Shown piece by piece: positions 8,589-17,803 of a stretch of DNA of 64,000 nucleotides. Each line of letters starts with the position of its first letter. Position 1 is the first letter of the stretch. The translations under genes were made by a program, and so were the position numbers. This DNA is from Actinacidiphila yeochonensis CN732 (lineage in GTDB: Bacteria; Actinomycetota; Actinomycetes; Streptomycetales; Streptomycetaceae): the NCBI RefSeq assembly GCF_000745345.1, contig NZ_JQNR01000004.1:930001-994000 (forward strand), read 5' to 3'. Under the pieces are notes generated by a model, which was not told the origin of the DNA, did not search any database, and was given only the letters and a program-made list of their open reading frames with translations.

Positions 8589-10837
8589 GTGAGCGCAGAC
8601 GCGACGGCGGCGGCCTCGGAGCTGACGTCCGTGGTCGTGTACGCCTCGGGGGCGGTGTGCACGCGGGCCGCCACGGTGGCGCTGCCCGCCGCCGGGCCCG
8701 GGTTGGGCGGACCGGCCGCGGTGGTACGGGTGGGCGGGCTGCCGTGGGGCCTCCAACCGGGGTCGCTGCGCGCCCGGGTGGTCTCCGGCTCGGCCGGGCT
8801 GCGGGTCGCCGACGTGCGGGCCGAGGCCGCCGCCGTACTGCGCCGGGACGAGGAACTACCGGGCCTGCGGCTCGACATGGAGGACGCCGAGGACCGGCTG
8901 GCCCGGTTGCGGGACCGCGCGGAACGGCTCGCCGCGGAGGTCGCCGAGGTCGCCGCCCTGCGGGCCGAACCCCCGCAGCCGCGCCGCGGCGACCCGCCCC
9001 GCTGGGCGCCGGTGGAGTCGATCCTCGCCCTCGCCGGGTTCGTCGACGCCCGGCTCGCGGTCCTGCACGCGGCCCAGCGCAGCACCGACGAGGAGCTGGA
9101 GAAGGCCGAGTACGAGGCCGACGTGCTGCGCCACCGCCTCGGTGCCGCCTCCACTGCCGACTCCGGCGCCCGCGTGCTGCCGACCCTGACCGCCGTCCTC
9201 ACTCTCGTCCGCGACGAGCCGCCCGCAGCGGACGGCCCCGACGGCCCCGACGGCCCCGCAGACCCCGGCAACGGCCCCGACGGCTCCTCCGACGGCGCGG
9301 CGGTCTCCGCGACGGCTTCCGCCGCCGAGGCGCGGGTCGAGGTGGAGTACCAGGTGGCCGATGCCGGCTGGGCGCCCGTCTACCAGCTGCGGCTGGACGG
9401 CGCGGGCGGCACCGGCACCCTCGCCATGCGGGCCTGCGTGGCCCAGCGCGCAGGCGAGGACTGGACGTCCGTCCGGCTCGGCCTGTCCACCGCGGACCTG
9501 CTCCGCCGAAGCGACCTGCCGGAGCTGCGGTCCCTGCGCATCGGCCGGGCCCAGCCCCCGCCGCCCGGCACCGGCTGGCGGCAGCCGCCGGCAGGACTGG
9601 CCGAGCTGTTCGCCGACTACGACGCCGCCCCCCGGCCGCAGCCCGCCCCGCTGCCGGCCCGCTGCCGTTGCCCGCGCCCGCCGTCCCGGCGCTGCCCGCG
9701 CCCTCCGGTGGCCCGCTCCCGCCGCCCGTCCCCACCTCCGGGGTCCTCGCCGAGGCGGCGCCGCAGATCGGCGGCGGCTGGGCGCCGGCCCCCGGCCAGC
9801 GGTCCGCCGAGGTCCCGGGCGGCGCCTTCGTCGCCCGGTCGCGCGCCGGCGCCGCCCACCCCCGGTCCGCTCCGGCTCCCGGCGCCGCACCTGTCGGTCC
9901 CGGCTCCTACGGCGCGGCCGAGGCAGGCTCCCCCGACGCCCCTGGCCCTGCCGGCCCCGCCATCGCCACGCCGCCCCGGCCCGCCGAAGCCCTGCTGGAC
10001 TACGCGGCGCTCTCGCTGGCCGGTCCCGACGACGCGGCCCGCGGCACGCTGCGCCCCGGCCCGGGGCAGTCCGGCCCGGGGGAGTCCCGCCCGGGGGAGT
10101 CCCGCCCGGGCGGTGCCGGCCGGCGGAAGGAACCCTGGCCCGGCAGACCCGCGCACACCGCCGATGTGCGGACCGCCGCCGGCTCCTTCGACTACCGCTT
10201 CGACGCCGCCGCCCCCGTGGACATCGCCTCCGACGGCCGGTGGCACACCGTCCCGGTCGGCGAGGCCGACGTGCGCACCGAGTCCGGCCACGTCTGCGTG
10301 CCGGCCCTGGACACCGCCGTCTACGCCACCGTGGACCTCACCAACACCTCCCCGCACGCGCTGCTGGCCGGGCCCGTCGACGTCCTCGTGGACGGCCGGT
10401 TCGTGCTCACCGCGCCGCTGCCGACCCTCGCCCCCGGCCAGCGCGAGTCGGTCGGCCTGGGCGTCGCCGAGAGCGTCCAGGCGGTACGGCGCGCCCGGGT
10501 CCACGAGTCCACGGCCGGGCTGCGCGGCGGCACCACCGTGCTGGACCACCGGGTGGAGGTCGAGCTCGCCAACCGGCTGCCGTACCCGGTGGTGGTCGAG
10601 GTGCGCGAGCGGGTGCCGGTCTCCACCGACAAGGACGTCCGGATCGAGCCGCACCGCGCCGAACCCGCGTGGGAGCAGCCGTCCGAACAGCTGCTCGGCC
10701 CCGACGGCACGCCGGTGCTGGGCGCCCGCGTCTGGCGGGTCCCGCTCGAACCCGGCCGTACCGCCGTCCTCAAGGGCGGCTACGAGCTGCGTGTTCCGGC
10801 CGCCAAGCAGGTCGACGGCGGCAACCGCAGGACCTGA
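8589..10837 (+). CDS. DUF4139 (MuiA-like) protein, first of a tandem pair, with a probable 1-nt frameshift
   Basis: The protein matches the mucoidy-inhibitor MuiA family: an N-terminal DUF4140-like segment, a coiled coil (LDMEDAEDRLARLRDRAERL region) and a C-terminal DUF4139 domain (EYQVADAGWAPVYQLRL, AGEDWTSVRLGLSTADL, then RVEVELANRLPYPVVVEVRERVP beyond the shift). Its biochemical role is unknown; the name comes from suppression of mucoid colonies in Rhizobium. No signal peptide is seen. GTG 8589 is chosen because GAGGGGGAG lies 4 nt upstream. The frame that starts here runs into nonsense after about 9634, while the continuing homology lies in the -1 frame up to 10837. Restoring one C in the six-C run at 9628-9633 joins them exactly (749 aa). 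A Pro/Ala-rich linker follows, with short Gly-Glu-Ser-Arg-Pro repeats near 10080-10110. Confidence 0.75.
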
Positions 10838-10949
10838 GGCCCTGCCGTGCCCCGGGCGCCCCGGACCCGTCCGGTACGAACTGCGCGGGCCGGACCGTAC
10901 GGCGGCGGACGACACACCAGCGCGACGCAGAGGAAGACGAGGAGCAGAC

Positions 10950-12713
10950 GTGATCGCCGACCCGGCCGTGCCCGACACCGTGCCCGCCGCCGTGCCCGTG
11001 GACCCCGCCGGCCCGCCGGAACCGGCCGGCCCGGTGCCGCTGCCGCTGCCGGTCACCGCCGTCACCTGCCTGGAGGACCGGGCGCAGGTCGAGCGGACCG
11101 CCGTCGTCGAACTCTCGGTAGGCGTCCAGCGGTTGCGGCTCGGCCCGGTCACCCCGCTGGCGGTGGACCGCTCGCTGCGCGCGGAGGCGGTACTCACCGG
11201 GCCCGGACCGGCGGGAGAAGTCGGAGCCGCCGCGCAGGCGGGCGCTCACGTGGCGGGCGCTCAGGTGGCGGACGTGCGTGTGGTGGACGCGCGCGTGGTC
11301 CGCGCCTACGCACCCGTGCCGCCCGGCGAGCCCGGCCGGGACGCCTCCGTGCCGCGCCGCGAGGTCCACGCGCTGGAACGGGAACAGCGGGAGGCGCGGC
11401 AGCAGCGGCAGCGGCTGGAGAGCGCGCTGGCCGTCGTCGAGCAGGCCCGGACGGACCTCTACCGCGACATCCGGCAGGGCGCCGGCGCCGGCGACGCCGA
11501 CCCCGAGCGGTGGGCCGACCGGCTGGAACGGGTCGGCGAGGCGGCCGAGGCGCGCACCGGCGAGCTGCACCGGCTGCGCCGCCGCCTGCACGACATCGCC
11601 GAGGAGCTGGCCGAGGCCCGCGAGGCGCTGGCCGCCGCCGAGAGCGAGCCGCAGGTGCTCACCGCCCACCTCGAACTCGTCGTGGAGGCCGCCGCGGCGG
11701 GCCCGGCGGAGCTGCGGGTGGCCCATCTGGTGCCGTGCGCGCTGTGGCGCCCCGCCTACCGGGCCGCGCTCGCCGCAGGAGGGGACGAGGTACGGCTGGA
11801 GACCGACGCGTTCGTGTGGCAGGCGACGGGGGAGGACTGGCACGACGTCAGGCTGGCGCTGTCCACCGCCCGGCCCACCCTGGCCGCCGGGCCGCCCGGA
11901 CTGGAGGACGACGTGCTCACCCTGCGCGAACGTGCCCCCGAGGAGCGGCGCGCCATCGAGGTCGGCCTGCGCGAGGAGGAGATCGCCGCCCTCGGCGGTG
12001 ACTCGCCGGAGGCCGACGGGGCGCACCCGCCGGCCCCGCCGTCCGCGTCGGAGCTGCCGGGGGTGGACGACGGCGGCACCGTGCGCACCCTGGCCGCCCC
12101 CGACCCCGTCTCCGTACCGTCGGACGGCCGCCCGCACCGGGTGGTCCTGTCGGCGTTCACCGCGCCGTGCCGCACCGAGCACACCTGCGCCCCGGAGCTG
12201 TCCCCGCTGGTGGTGGCCGCCGCCCGGTTCACCAACCAGGCCGGGCACGTGCTGCTGGCCGGCCCGGTGGACCTGGTGCGCGGCAGCGGCTGCACCGGCC
12301 GCGGCCGGCTGGCCTTCCACGGCGCCGGAGAGGAGGTGCGGCTCGCCTTCGGCAGCGAGGACACCTTCCGGGTGGTGCGCGAGGTCGAGGAGACCCGGGA
12401 CACGGTGGGCCTGGCCGGTATCAACCAGCGCACCGTCGTGGAACGCGAGGTGCGGCTGTTCGTATCCCGGCTGGACGCCCCCGGCGACGGCGCCACCCGC
12501 CAGGTCGTGGTCCGCGAGCGCGTGCCGGTCTCCGAGGTGTCGGCGGTCGAGGTGCGGGTCGGCCATGGCCGGGGCCGCTCGGACGCGCCCGGCCCGGACG
12601 GTGTGGACGCCGACGGCATCGCCACCTGGACACTGGACCTCGCCCCCGGCGAGCGGCGCGAGCTCTCCCTGCGCTGCACGATCACGGCCTCGGCGGCGGT
12701 CACCGGTCTGTGA
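10950..12713 (+). CDS. DUF4139 (MuiA-like) protein, second of the pair
   Basis: This 587-residue protein is a paralogue of its upstream neighbour: an N-terminal DUF4140-like segment (VTAVTCLEDRAQVERTAVVEL), a long coiled coil (about residues 125-235, rich in REQREARQQRQRLE and HRLRRRLHDIAEEL), then DUF4139 (VPCALWRPAYRAALA, ATGEDWHDVRLALSTARP, REVRLFVSRLDAPGDG, VVRERVPVSEVSAVEV). The GTG at 10950 has GAGGAG 5 nt upstream. It starts 112 bp after the first gene and is probably co-transcribed. The function is unknown; the pairing suggests the two proteins form a hetero-oligomer through their coiled coils, which is inference. The 12714-12794 gap after it has no clear terminator. Confidence 0.85.
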   Translation: MIADPAVPDTVPAAVPVDPAGPPEPAGPVPLPLPVTAVTCLEDRAQVERTAVVELSVGVQRLRLGPVTPLAVDRSLRAEAVLTGPGPAGEVGAAAQAGAHVAGAQVADVRVVDARVVRAYAPVPPGEPGRDASVPRREVHALEREQREARQQRQRLESALAVVEQARTDLYRDIRQGAGAGDADPERWADRLERVGEAAEARTGELHRLRRRLHDIAEELAEAREALAAAESEPQVLTAHLELVVEAAAAGPAELRVAHLVPCALWRPAYRAALAAGGDEVRLETDAFVWQATGEDWHDVRLALSTARPTLAAGPPGLEDDVLTLRERAPEERRAIEVGLREEEIAALGGDSPEADGAHPPAPPSASELPGVDDGGTVRTLAAPDPVSVPSDGRPHRVVLSAFTAPCRTEHTCAPELSPLVVAAARFTNQAGHVLLAGPVDLVRGSGCTGRGRLAFHGAGEEVRLAFGSEDTFRVVREVEETRDTVGLAGINQRTVVEREVRLFVSRLDAPGDGATRQVVVRERVPVSEVSAVEVRVGHGRGRSDAPGPDGVDADGIATWTLDLAPGERRELSLRCTITASAAVTGL

Positions 12714-12794
12714 GGCCGCGGGCTGTCCGGGAGGCGCCCGTGGTCCGTCCGGAAGGCGTCCTTGGTCCGTCCGGGGAGGGCGCGGCGCGACCGG

Positions 12795-13577
12795 TCAGCC
12801 CCGGGGGCGGTGTACCCGGCGGTGGCTCCAGATCAGCAGGGCGATGATCACGCAGCCGGAGAGGATCAGACTCACGCCGGTGCTCCAGCCGAGGAACGGC
12901 AGCCAGGACAGCAGGCGCAGCCCCCAGACCAGCCCGGCGCCGACGAGGGCCAGTCCGGCCAGCGCCGTTCCGGTGACCCGCCACCAGGCCGACACACTCG
13001 CCGTGGCGGCCTGGAGCGCCTGCTTCCGGACCGGCTCCACCAGATGGGCGACCGCGGGAACGGCGCGGGAGAGCAGGATCAGCCCGGCCAGCACCAGCAG
13101 CAGCCCCGGCCCGGGCAGCACCAGCAGGACGACGCCGACGACGATGAGCAGGCCGCCGGCGGCGGCGAGGAGGACCCGCTTGGCCGGGTGCGGCAGGTCC
13201 TGCTGGGCGTCCTCGTGCGCGCCGGTGTCCTCCCGCGCGGCGGGACGAGCGGGGGCCGCCGAGCCGGGCGCCGACGGCTCTTCCGGCTCGGACGGTTCTC
13301 CCGGGTGCGGCTTTTCCGAGGCGGACGGCTCTCCCGGGCTCGACGGCCTTCCCGGGCTCGACGGCCTTCCCGGGGTCGACGGGTCCTCCTTGCCCGACGG
13401 GCCTCCGGGGCGCACGGCATGGGAGCCCGTGCCGGAAGCGGTCCCGGAGCCGTCCCACGGGCCGCTCGTACCGGGGGGCGGGGAGCCCGTCCGGCCGCGG
13501 TCGGCCCGGGCGTCCGGCGCGGTGCCGCCCCGTGGCGCCGGGGGTTCGCCGGGGCCCGGCCGGCGGCTTGCGTTCAC
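12795..13577 (-). CDS. PGPGW-type (TIGR02611-like) membrane protein with Pro/Ser-rich N-terminal tail
   Basis: The 260-residue protein has a disordered N-terminal half of about 120 residues, built from degenerate SSPGRP / PGEPS repeats, and a C-terminal membrane half. The hydrophobic stretch around LLVLPGPGLLLVLAGL is the signature of the PGPGW family of small putative transmembrane proteins; two further hydrophobic hairpins follow (VTGTALAGLALVGAGLVWG and STGVSLILSGCVIIALLIW). The repeats reflect 18-bp DNA duplications around 13322-13376. The GTG at 13577 gives the shortest sensible start, with a weak GGTGG site. No function is established for the family. Confidence 0.75.
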   Translation of the reverse strand: MNASRRPGPGEPPAPRGGTAPDARADRGRTGSPPPGTSGPWDGSGTASGTGSHAVRPGGPSGKEDPSTPGRPSSPGRPSSPGEPSASEKPHPGEPSEPEEPSAPGSAAPARPAAREDTGAHEDAQQDLPHPAKRVLLAAAGGLLIVVGVVLLVLPGPGLLLVLAGLILLSRAVPAVAHLVEPVRKQALQAATASVSAWWRVTGTALAGLALVGAGLVWGLRLLSWLPFLGWSTGVSLILSGCVIIALLIWSHRRVHRPRG

Positions 13578-13678
13578 CTGTCCACCGTAAGGGCGCGGGC
13601 GGCCGCGTGCCCGCGCGGCCAGGGCCGTCTCCCCGCGCCTCGGCGCGCCGCGCGCCCGGGCCGCCCGGGGCGGCGGGG

Positions 13679-14539
13679 TCAGCCGCGCGGCGTGGCGGGC
13701 TCGGCCGCGGCGGCCTCGCCCTCGGCCCGCGCCCGCGCCTGGGCGGCCGCCTTCTTCCGCCGTTCCTTGAGGTCCTGCCGCAGCAGCACCACCCAGCCGG
13801 CCGGCACCATCAGCGCGAACAGCCACCACTGGACCGCGTACGGCAGGTGGACGCCCTTGCCGACGATCGCCTCGTCGCTGCCGGTCTGGCTGTCGCTGTC
13901 CGGGCCGGGGACCAGTTCGGCTGAGTCCGCCTTCGTCAGCGGCGGGCGGGACGACACCAGCTCCAGGTAGCCGCCGAGCACCGGTTCGGCCAGCACCTTC
14001 GCCTGCTCGGCGCTGTTGATCAGCATGTACTGCCGGGGCGGCAGCCCGGAGACGTCGCGGATGCCGCTGAGCTTCGAGGTCTCGTCGGGCATCAGCCGGC
14101 CGGTGAGGGTGACCGCGCCCGACGGGGTCGAGGGCACCGGCGGGAAGGCCGCGTCGTCGGTCTGGCTCGGTGCCACCCAGCCCCGGTTGACCAGCACCGC
14201 CTGGTGGTCGGCGGTGACCAGCGGGGTGACGAGGAAGTAGCCGAGGTTCCCGTCGGAGTCGGTACGGCGGCGCACCACGAACTGGTGCGCGGTGTCGTAC
14301 CGGCCCGTCACCGTCACCGGCCGGTACCGCTCGGACTCCGGCACCTTCGCGCCCGGCGCGGTCAGCGTCCCGATGGCGACCGGCGCGGTGTGCACGGCCC
14401 GCGAGATCCGGTGGTCCTGCCGCTTGGTCTGCTGGTAGCGGTGGAACTGCCACAGGCCGAGCCGGTACATCACGAGGACCAGCGCGACGAAGACCACCGT
14501 CAGGATGATCCAGCGGCGGGTGAGCAGAACACGAAGCAC
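13679..14539 (-). CDS. SURF1-family membrane protein
   Basis: This is a 286-residue member of the SURF1/Shy1 family, membrane proteins that help assemble haem-copper cytochrome c oxidase. It shows the family plan: one transmembrane helix near the N terminus (RWIILTVVFVALVLVMYRLG), an extracytoplasmic domain with YRPVTVTGRYDTAHQFVV, GYFLVTPLV and VNRGWV, and a second helix near the C terminus (WLFALMVPAGWVVLL) followed by a basic coiled tail. The GTG at 14539 starts right at VLRVLLTRRW; frame upstream of it is not typical. It stands between the PGPGW gene and the XRE-cupin regulator, all leftward, but no operon logic is obvious. Confidence 0.9.
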   Translation of the reverse strand: MLRVLLTRRWIILTVVFVALVLVMYRLGLWQFHRYQQTKRQDHRISRAVHTAPVAIGTLTAPGAKVPESERYRPVTVTGRYDTAHQFVVRRRTDSDGNLGYFLVTPLVTADHQAVLVNRGWVAPSQTDDAAFPPVPSTPSGAVTLTGRLMPDETSKLSGIRDVSGLPPRQYMLINSAEQAKVLAEPVLGGYLELVSSRPPLTKADSAELVPGPDSDSQTGSDEAIVGKGVHLPYAVQWWLFALMVPAGWVVLLRQDLKERRKKAAAQARARAEGEAAAAEPATPRG

Positions 14540-14607
14540 AGGTGCGACGGTACCGGTCGGCCGTCGGCGCGCTGACCCCGGGGCCCGTGCCGCCCGGCCC
14601 GGGCGGG

Positions 14608-15180
14608 TCAGCGCGGGCTGCGCGGGTAGCGGATGAAGAGCACGCCCTCCACCTCGCCGTGCGGGGCCTCGTACACGTGCGGGACGTCGGCGGCCCACCG
14701 CGCGTGCTCGCCCGGGCCGGCCGTCGTCCCGTCCGCGGGGGCGCCGACGCGCGCGGTACCGCGCAGGACGTAGAGGTGCTCCACGGTGCCGGGCAGGTGG
14801 GCGCTGGAGTGCTGGACGGCGCCGGCCCGGACGCGCACCCGGAACACCTCCGTGACCGCGTCCGCGCCCTCGTACCGCTCCAGCAGCACCGCGGTGACCG
14901 CGTCGCCGTCGGCGGAGGGCCCCGTCGCGCCGCCGGGCGCGTCCACGGCGGGCGAGGGGGCCGCCGGGTCGGTGAGGACGGTGCTGAGCGGCACCCCGAG
15001 CGCGGTCGTCACCGCGTACAGCGTCTCCAGCGTCGGGTTGCGCTGCCCGGCCTCCAGCTCCGACAGGGTCGCCTTGCCGAGCCGGGAGCGGCGGGCCAGC
15101 TCCGACAGTGACAGCCGGCGCTCCTCGCGCAGCGTCCTCAGCCGCTGGCCGACCTGCTCGTTGAGCCGCATCGCCGACAC
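14608..15180 (-). CDS. XRE-family helix-turn-helix regulator with cupin domain
   Basis: The 190-residue regulator has an N-terminal XRE/HTH_3 DNA-binding domain (QRLRTLREERRLSLSELARRSRL, KATLSELEAGQRNPTLETLYAV, residues about 8-65) and a C-terminal cupin barrel (HSSAHLPGTVEHLYVLRGTA, ending VLFIRYPRSPR) that would sense a small molecule. GTG 15180 has GGAGAGG a few nt upstream; an ATG nine bases later is the alternative. It is divergent from the BenE-type transporter, and two abutting 16-bp operators lie between them, the usual arrangement of a local regulator controlling its transporter and itself. Confidence 0.9.
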   Translation of the reverse strand: MSAMRLNEQVGQRLRTLREERRLSLSELARRSRLGKATLSELEAGQRNPTLETLYAVTTALGVPLSTVLTDPAAPSPAVDAPGGATGPSADGDAVTAVLLERYEGADAVTEVFRVRVRAGAVQHSSAHLPGTVEHLYVLRGTARVGAPADGTTAGPGEHARWAADVPHVYEAPHGEVEGVLFIRYPRSPR

Positions 15181-15258
15181 TCCGCCCTCTCCGCCGCTCC
15201 GGGCGGCGAGCCCGTCTTCGGCGCCTCCCGTTGACGGACGCCCGGCGCCCACCCTACC

Positions 15259-15290
15259 GTTCCGTATGCGGAACGTTCGGTTTGCGGAAC
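15259..15290. promoter_or_regulatory. Two abutting operators for the XRE-cupin regulator
   Basis: GTTCCGTATGCGGAAC (15259-15274, palindrome with one mismatched pair) is followed directly by GTTCGGTTTGCGGAAC (15275-15290). Both have GTTC-N8-GAAC with TGCGGAAC on the right. They lie in the divergent promoter region between the XRE-cupin gene and the BenE gene. Confidence 0.75.
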
Positions 15291-15470
15291 GACGCCGCCC
15301 GCCTGTTCGCGCTCACGACCCGGCATCGGCGGCAGGCGCGCCCAGCAGGCCCACGGGCAGGTACACGCGCCTGCGGGGCCTTGTCCATCCGCCGTCCTGC
15401 CGCCGTCCTGGCGATCCGCTGCCCTGTACCCCCTACCTCCCCGCCCATCCGCGATTCACCGGGACGAGTG

Positions 15471-16793
15471 ATGAGACCCGCCGTGCTGCTCCGCTCCGCC
15501 GCTCCGCTCTCCGCCGTCACCGCCGGGCTCGTCACCGTCCTGGTCGGCGTCACCAGCTCGGCCGCCGTGGTGCTCACCGCGGCTCGCGCGGCCGGCGCCG
15601 ACCAGGCCGAACTGGCCTCCTGGATGTGCGCCCTCGGCGTCGGCGTCGGGGCCACCGGCATCGGCCTTTCGCTGCGCTACCGAGCCCCGGTGGTGACGGC
15701 CTGGTCCACACCGGGCGCCGCGCTCCTGGCCACCGGGCTGGCCGGGGTGCCGATGGGCAAGGCGGTCGGCGCGTTCCTCGTCTCGGCGGTGCTGATCCTG
15801 CTGAGCGGGGTCACCGGCTGGTTCGCGCGGGCCATGGCGTCGATACCGGTGTCGCTGGCGTCGGCGCTGCTCGCCGGGGTGCTGCTGGAGTTCGGCACCG
15901 GCCTCTTCCGGGAGATGCACGGCGGCTTCGCCGTCACCTTCCCGGTCTTCGCCGCGTACCTCCTCGCCCGGCGGCTGCTGCCCCGCTACGCCGTCCTGGC
16001 CGGGCTGCTCGCCGGGATCGTCGCGGCGGCGCTGGCCGGGAGGTTCGACGCCGTGAGCGTCAGCCTGACGCCGGCCGCGCCGGTGTGGACGACGCCGCGG
16101 TTCGACCCGCGGATCGCGCTCGGCGTGGGCGTACCGCTGTTCGTGGTGACCATGGCCTCGCAGAACCTGCCGGGTGTCGCCGTGCTGCGCGGCAACGGGT
16201 ACGACCTGCCGGTCTCGCCGCTGGTCGGCTGGACCGGTGCGGCCAACGCGGTGCTGGCGCCGTTCGGGGCGTTCGGGCTGAACCTCGCCGCGATCACCGC
16301 GGCGATCTGCGCCGGCGAGGACGCCCACCCCGACCGGGGCCGCCGCTACGTCGCGGCCGTCTGGGCCGGGTGCGGCTACCTGGTCTGCCTGGGCCTGTTC
16401 GGCGGGACACTCGGGACGCTGCTGACGGCCATGCCGCAGGAGCTGGTGCTGGGGGTGGCGGGCGTCGGCCTGCTCAGCACGATCGGGGGCGCCCTGCACA
16501 GCGCCCTCGCCGACGACGGCGGCCGGGAGGCGGCCGTCGTCGCCTTCCTCGCCACCGCCTCGGGGGTGACGCTGCTCGGCGTCGGCTCGGCGTTCTGGGG
16601 GCTGGCCGCGGGGGCGCTCACCCTGCTGGCGACCCGGGCCCGGCCGGGATGGCCGCGCGGCCGGCGCGGCGCGGGAGGCCATCCCGGTGCGGGAGGTGCG
16701 GGAGGCGCGCCGGGGGAAGGTGCGGAGGCGGCCCGGGCGGTGGACGCGGCCGCGCGGCAGCCGCCGACCGAACCGGAGAACCGGGTGCGGTAG
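15471..16793 (+). CDS. benE: BenE-family (benzoate/H+ symporter type) transporter
   Basis: The 440-residue polytopic membrane protein has about twelve hydrophobic segments and the BenE family sequence from the start (TAGLVTVLVGVTSSAAVVL, RYRAPVVTAWSTPGAALLAT, NLPGVAVLRGNGYDLPVSP, FGAFGLNLAAITAAICAGE). BenE proteins import benzoate or related aromatic acids with protons, but distant members have unknown substrates. A Gly/Ala-rich cytoplasmic tail of about 45 residues follows the last helix. The ATG at 15471 overlaps a GTG at 15468; GGGACGAG serves as ribosome site. Regulation by the divergent XRE-cupin protein through the operators at 15259-15290 is likely. Confidence 0.88.
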   Translation: MRPAVLLRSAAPLSAVTAGLVTVLVGVTSSAAVVLTAARAAGADQAELASWMCALGVGVGATGIGLSLRYRAPVVTAWSTPGAALLATGLAGVPMGKAVGAFLVSAVLILLSGVTGWFARAMASIPVSLASALLAGVLLEFGTGLFREMHGGFAVTFPVFAAYLLARRLLPRYAVLAGLLAGIVAAALAGRFDAVSVSLTPAAPVWTTPRFDPRIALGVGVPLFVVTMASQNLPGVAVLRGNGYDLPVSPLVGWTGAANAVLAPFGAFGLNLAAITAAICAGEDAHPDRGRRYVAAVWAGCGYLVCLGLFGGTLGTLLTAMPQELVLGVAGVGLLSTIGGALHSALADDGGREAAVVAFLATASGVTLLGVGSAFWGLAAGALTLLATRARPGWPRGRRGAGGHPGAGGAGGAPGEGAEAARAVDAAARQPPTEPENRVR

Positions 16794-17476
16794 TCGCCGG
16801 ACTGCCGGCCCCGGAAGGATCCGGGGCCGGCGGCGGTGCGGCCGCGGCGGGCGCGGACGCGGTGGGTCACCGTGGCACCGCGCTGTGGCGTGCCGTGGCG
16901 CCACGGGGCCGTGGTGCCGTGGTGGTGTGGCGTGTCAGACGTTCCAGAAGAGACCACACGGCCCTCTGACCTGCCGCGATTGGTCCCGAAGCGCCCTGAC
17001 CTGCATAGATGATCTTTCGGTTGTTTCGGTGCCGTGCAGGCTGATGCAGCCGAAAGTCCCAGAAAAGTCCCAGGGACTCCAACCGAGGGCGGCAGCTCTT
17101 TCGGCTCCGTCATGGGGTGCCAGCGGGTGTGCCTGCGCGGGGCGAGGGTAAGCCGGGTTTTGGCATCGCAACTGGGGTAGTACTGCAGTCCGGAGTCTGC
17201 AAGGCACGAGCCCATGGGCGCTGACGCATACGCTGTGCTACGGGAGATGGGACGGAGGTGCCACGCTTTAGCAGCCTGGCCCGACGTTGCCGAGACCACT
17301 GGTGGCTTCAACAGCAGTCGCCCAGCTGTCGGGAACGCAGCGACTGCTTCGGAACCCCAAGCACGCACGGGACACGCGGATCGCACCCAAGCACAATGCC
17401 CGAGTCCTCCTGGTTCGGTAGCTGTGAACTCGCACTCAGGTCTACTTTCGATGCATGCTTGTGCTGCTCAACTGGA
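16794..17476. other. Gene-free lower-GC stretch before the CRISPR array
   Basis: No convincing coding frame is seen on either strand; the frames that stay open are out of register with any recognisable protein. Base composition falls from about 16,960 onward, marking the left edge of the island. The last 200-300 bases before 17477 could contain the CRISPR leader, since the degenerate repeat is at the other end of the array. Confidence 0.5.
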
Positions 17477-17661
17477 GTGGCCGTCGCCTTCCGGGGCGGC
17501 GGAGGATCGCAACCGTTTGATCGCGACGTCGGTGATCAGGCCCTGGCCGGGTGGCCGTCGCCTTCCGGGGCGGCGGAGGATCGCAACTTCATCGGCTACG
17601 AGCACCAGCGCGCCGACGACCTTGTGGCCGTCGCCTTCCGGGGCGGCGGAGGGGATCGCAG
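17477..17661. CRISPR. Orphan mini CRISPR array: three repeats, two spacers
   Basis: Two identical 37-bp repeats (17477-17513 and 17551-17587) and a third (17624-17661) that matches for its first 29 bases and then degenerates. The repeat starts GTGGCCGTCGCC, contains TTCCGGGGCGGCGG and ends GGATCGCAAC; CCGTCGCC pairs with GGCGGCGG (one G.T) to form an 8-bp hairpin. Spacers are 37 bp (17514-17550) and 36 bp (17588-17623), unrelated to each other. The terminal degeneration suggests the leader is on the left. No cas gene is present in the window, so the array is orphan here and its type cannot be assigned. Confidence 0.85.
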
Positions 17662-17803
17662 GCGGGACGGTCGGCTCCGCTGCTACAAAGGCCCCGCTCA
17701 GCCTGTCACGGGAGCCCTGGGGGGATCGGTGGGCCGGGTTGGTGTCGCCACTCTATGAGCGCGGTTTCTTCCGACTCCAACGCGGCCAATGAGATCCGCG
17801 CCC

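Noticed and set aside
9628..9633. Programmed -1 frameshifting or phase variation in the DUF4139 gene
   Set aside because: No slippery heptamer plus downstream pseudoknot was evident and one-base indel error is simpler; kept only as a point to check.
17159..17172. GGCATCGCAAC resembling the CRISPR repeat end, upstream of the array
   Set aside because: Only about 10 bases match and the rest of the repeat is absent; treated as chance.
16376..17386. Leftward frame through the BenE tail and the gap before the CRISPR array
   Set aside because: It overlaps the BenE coding region in antisense and has no recognisable domain; the part outside BenE looks non-coding.
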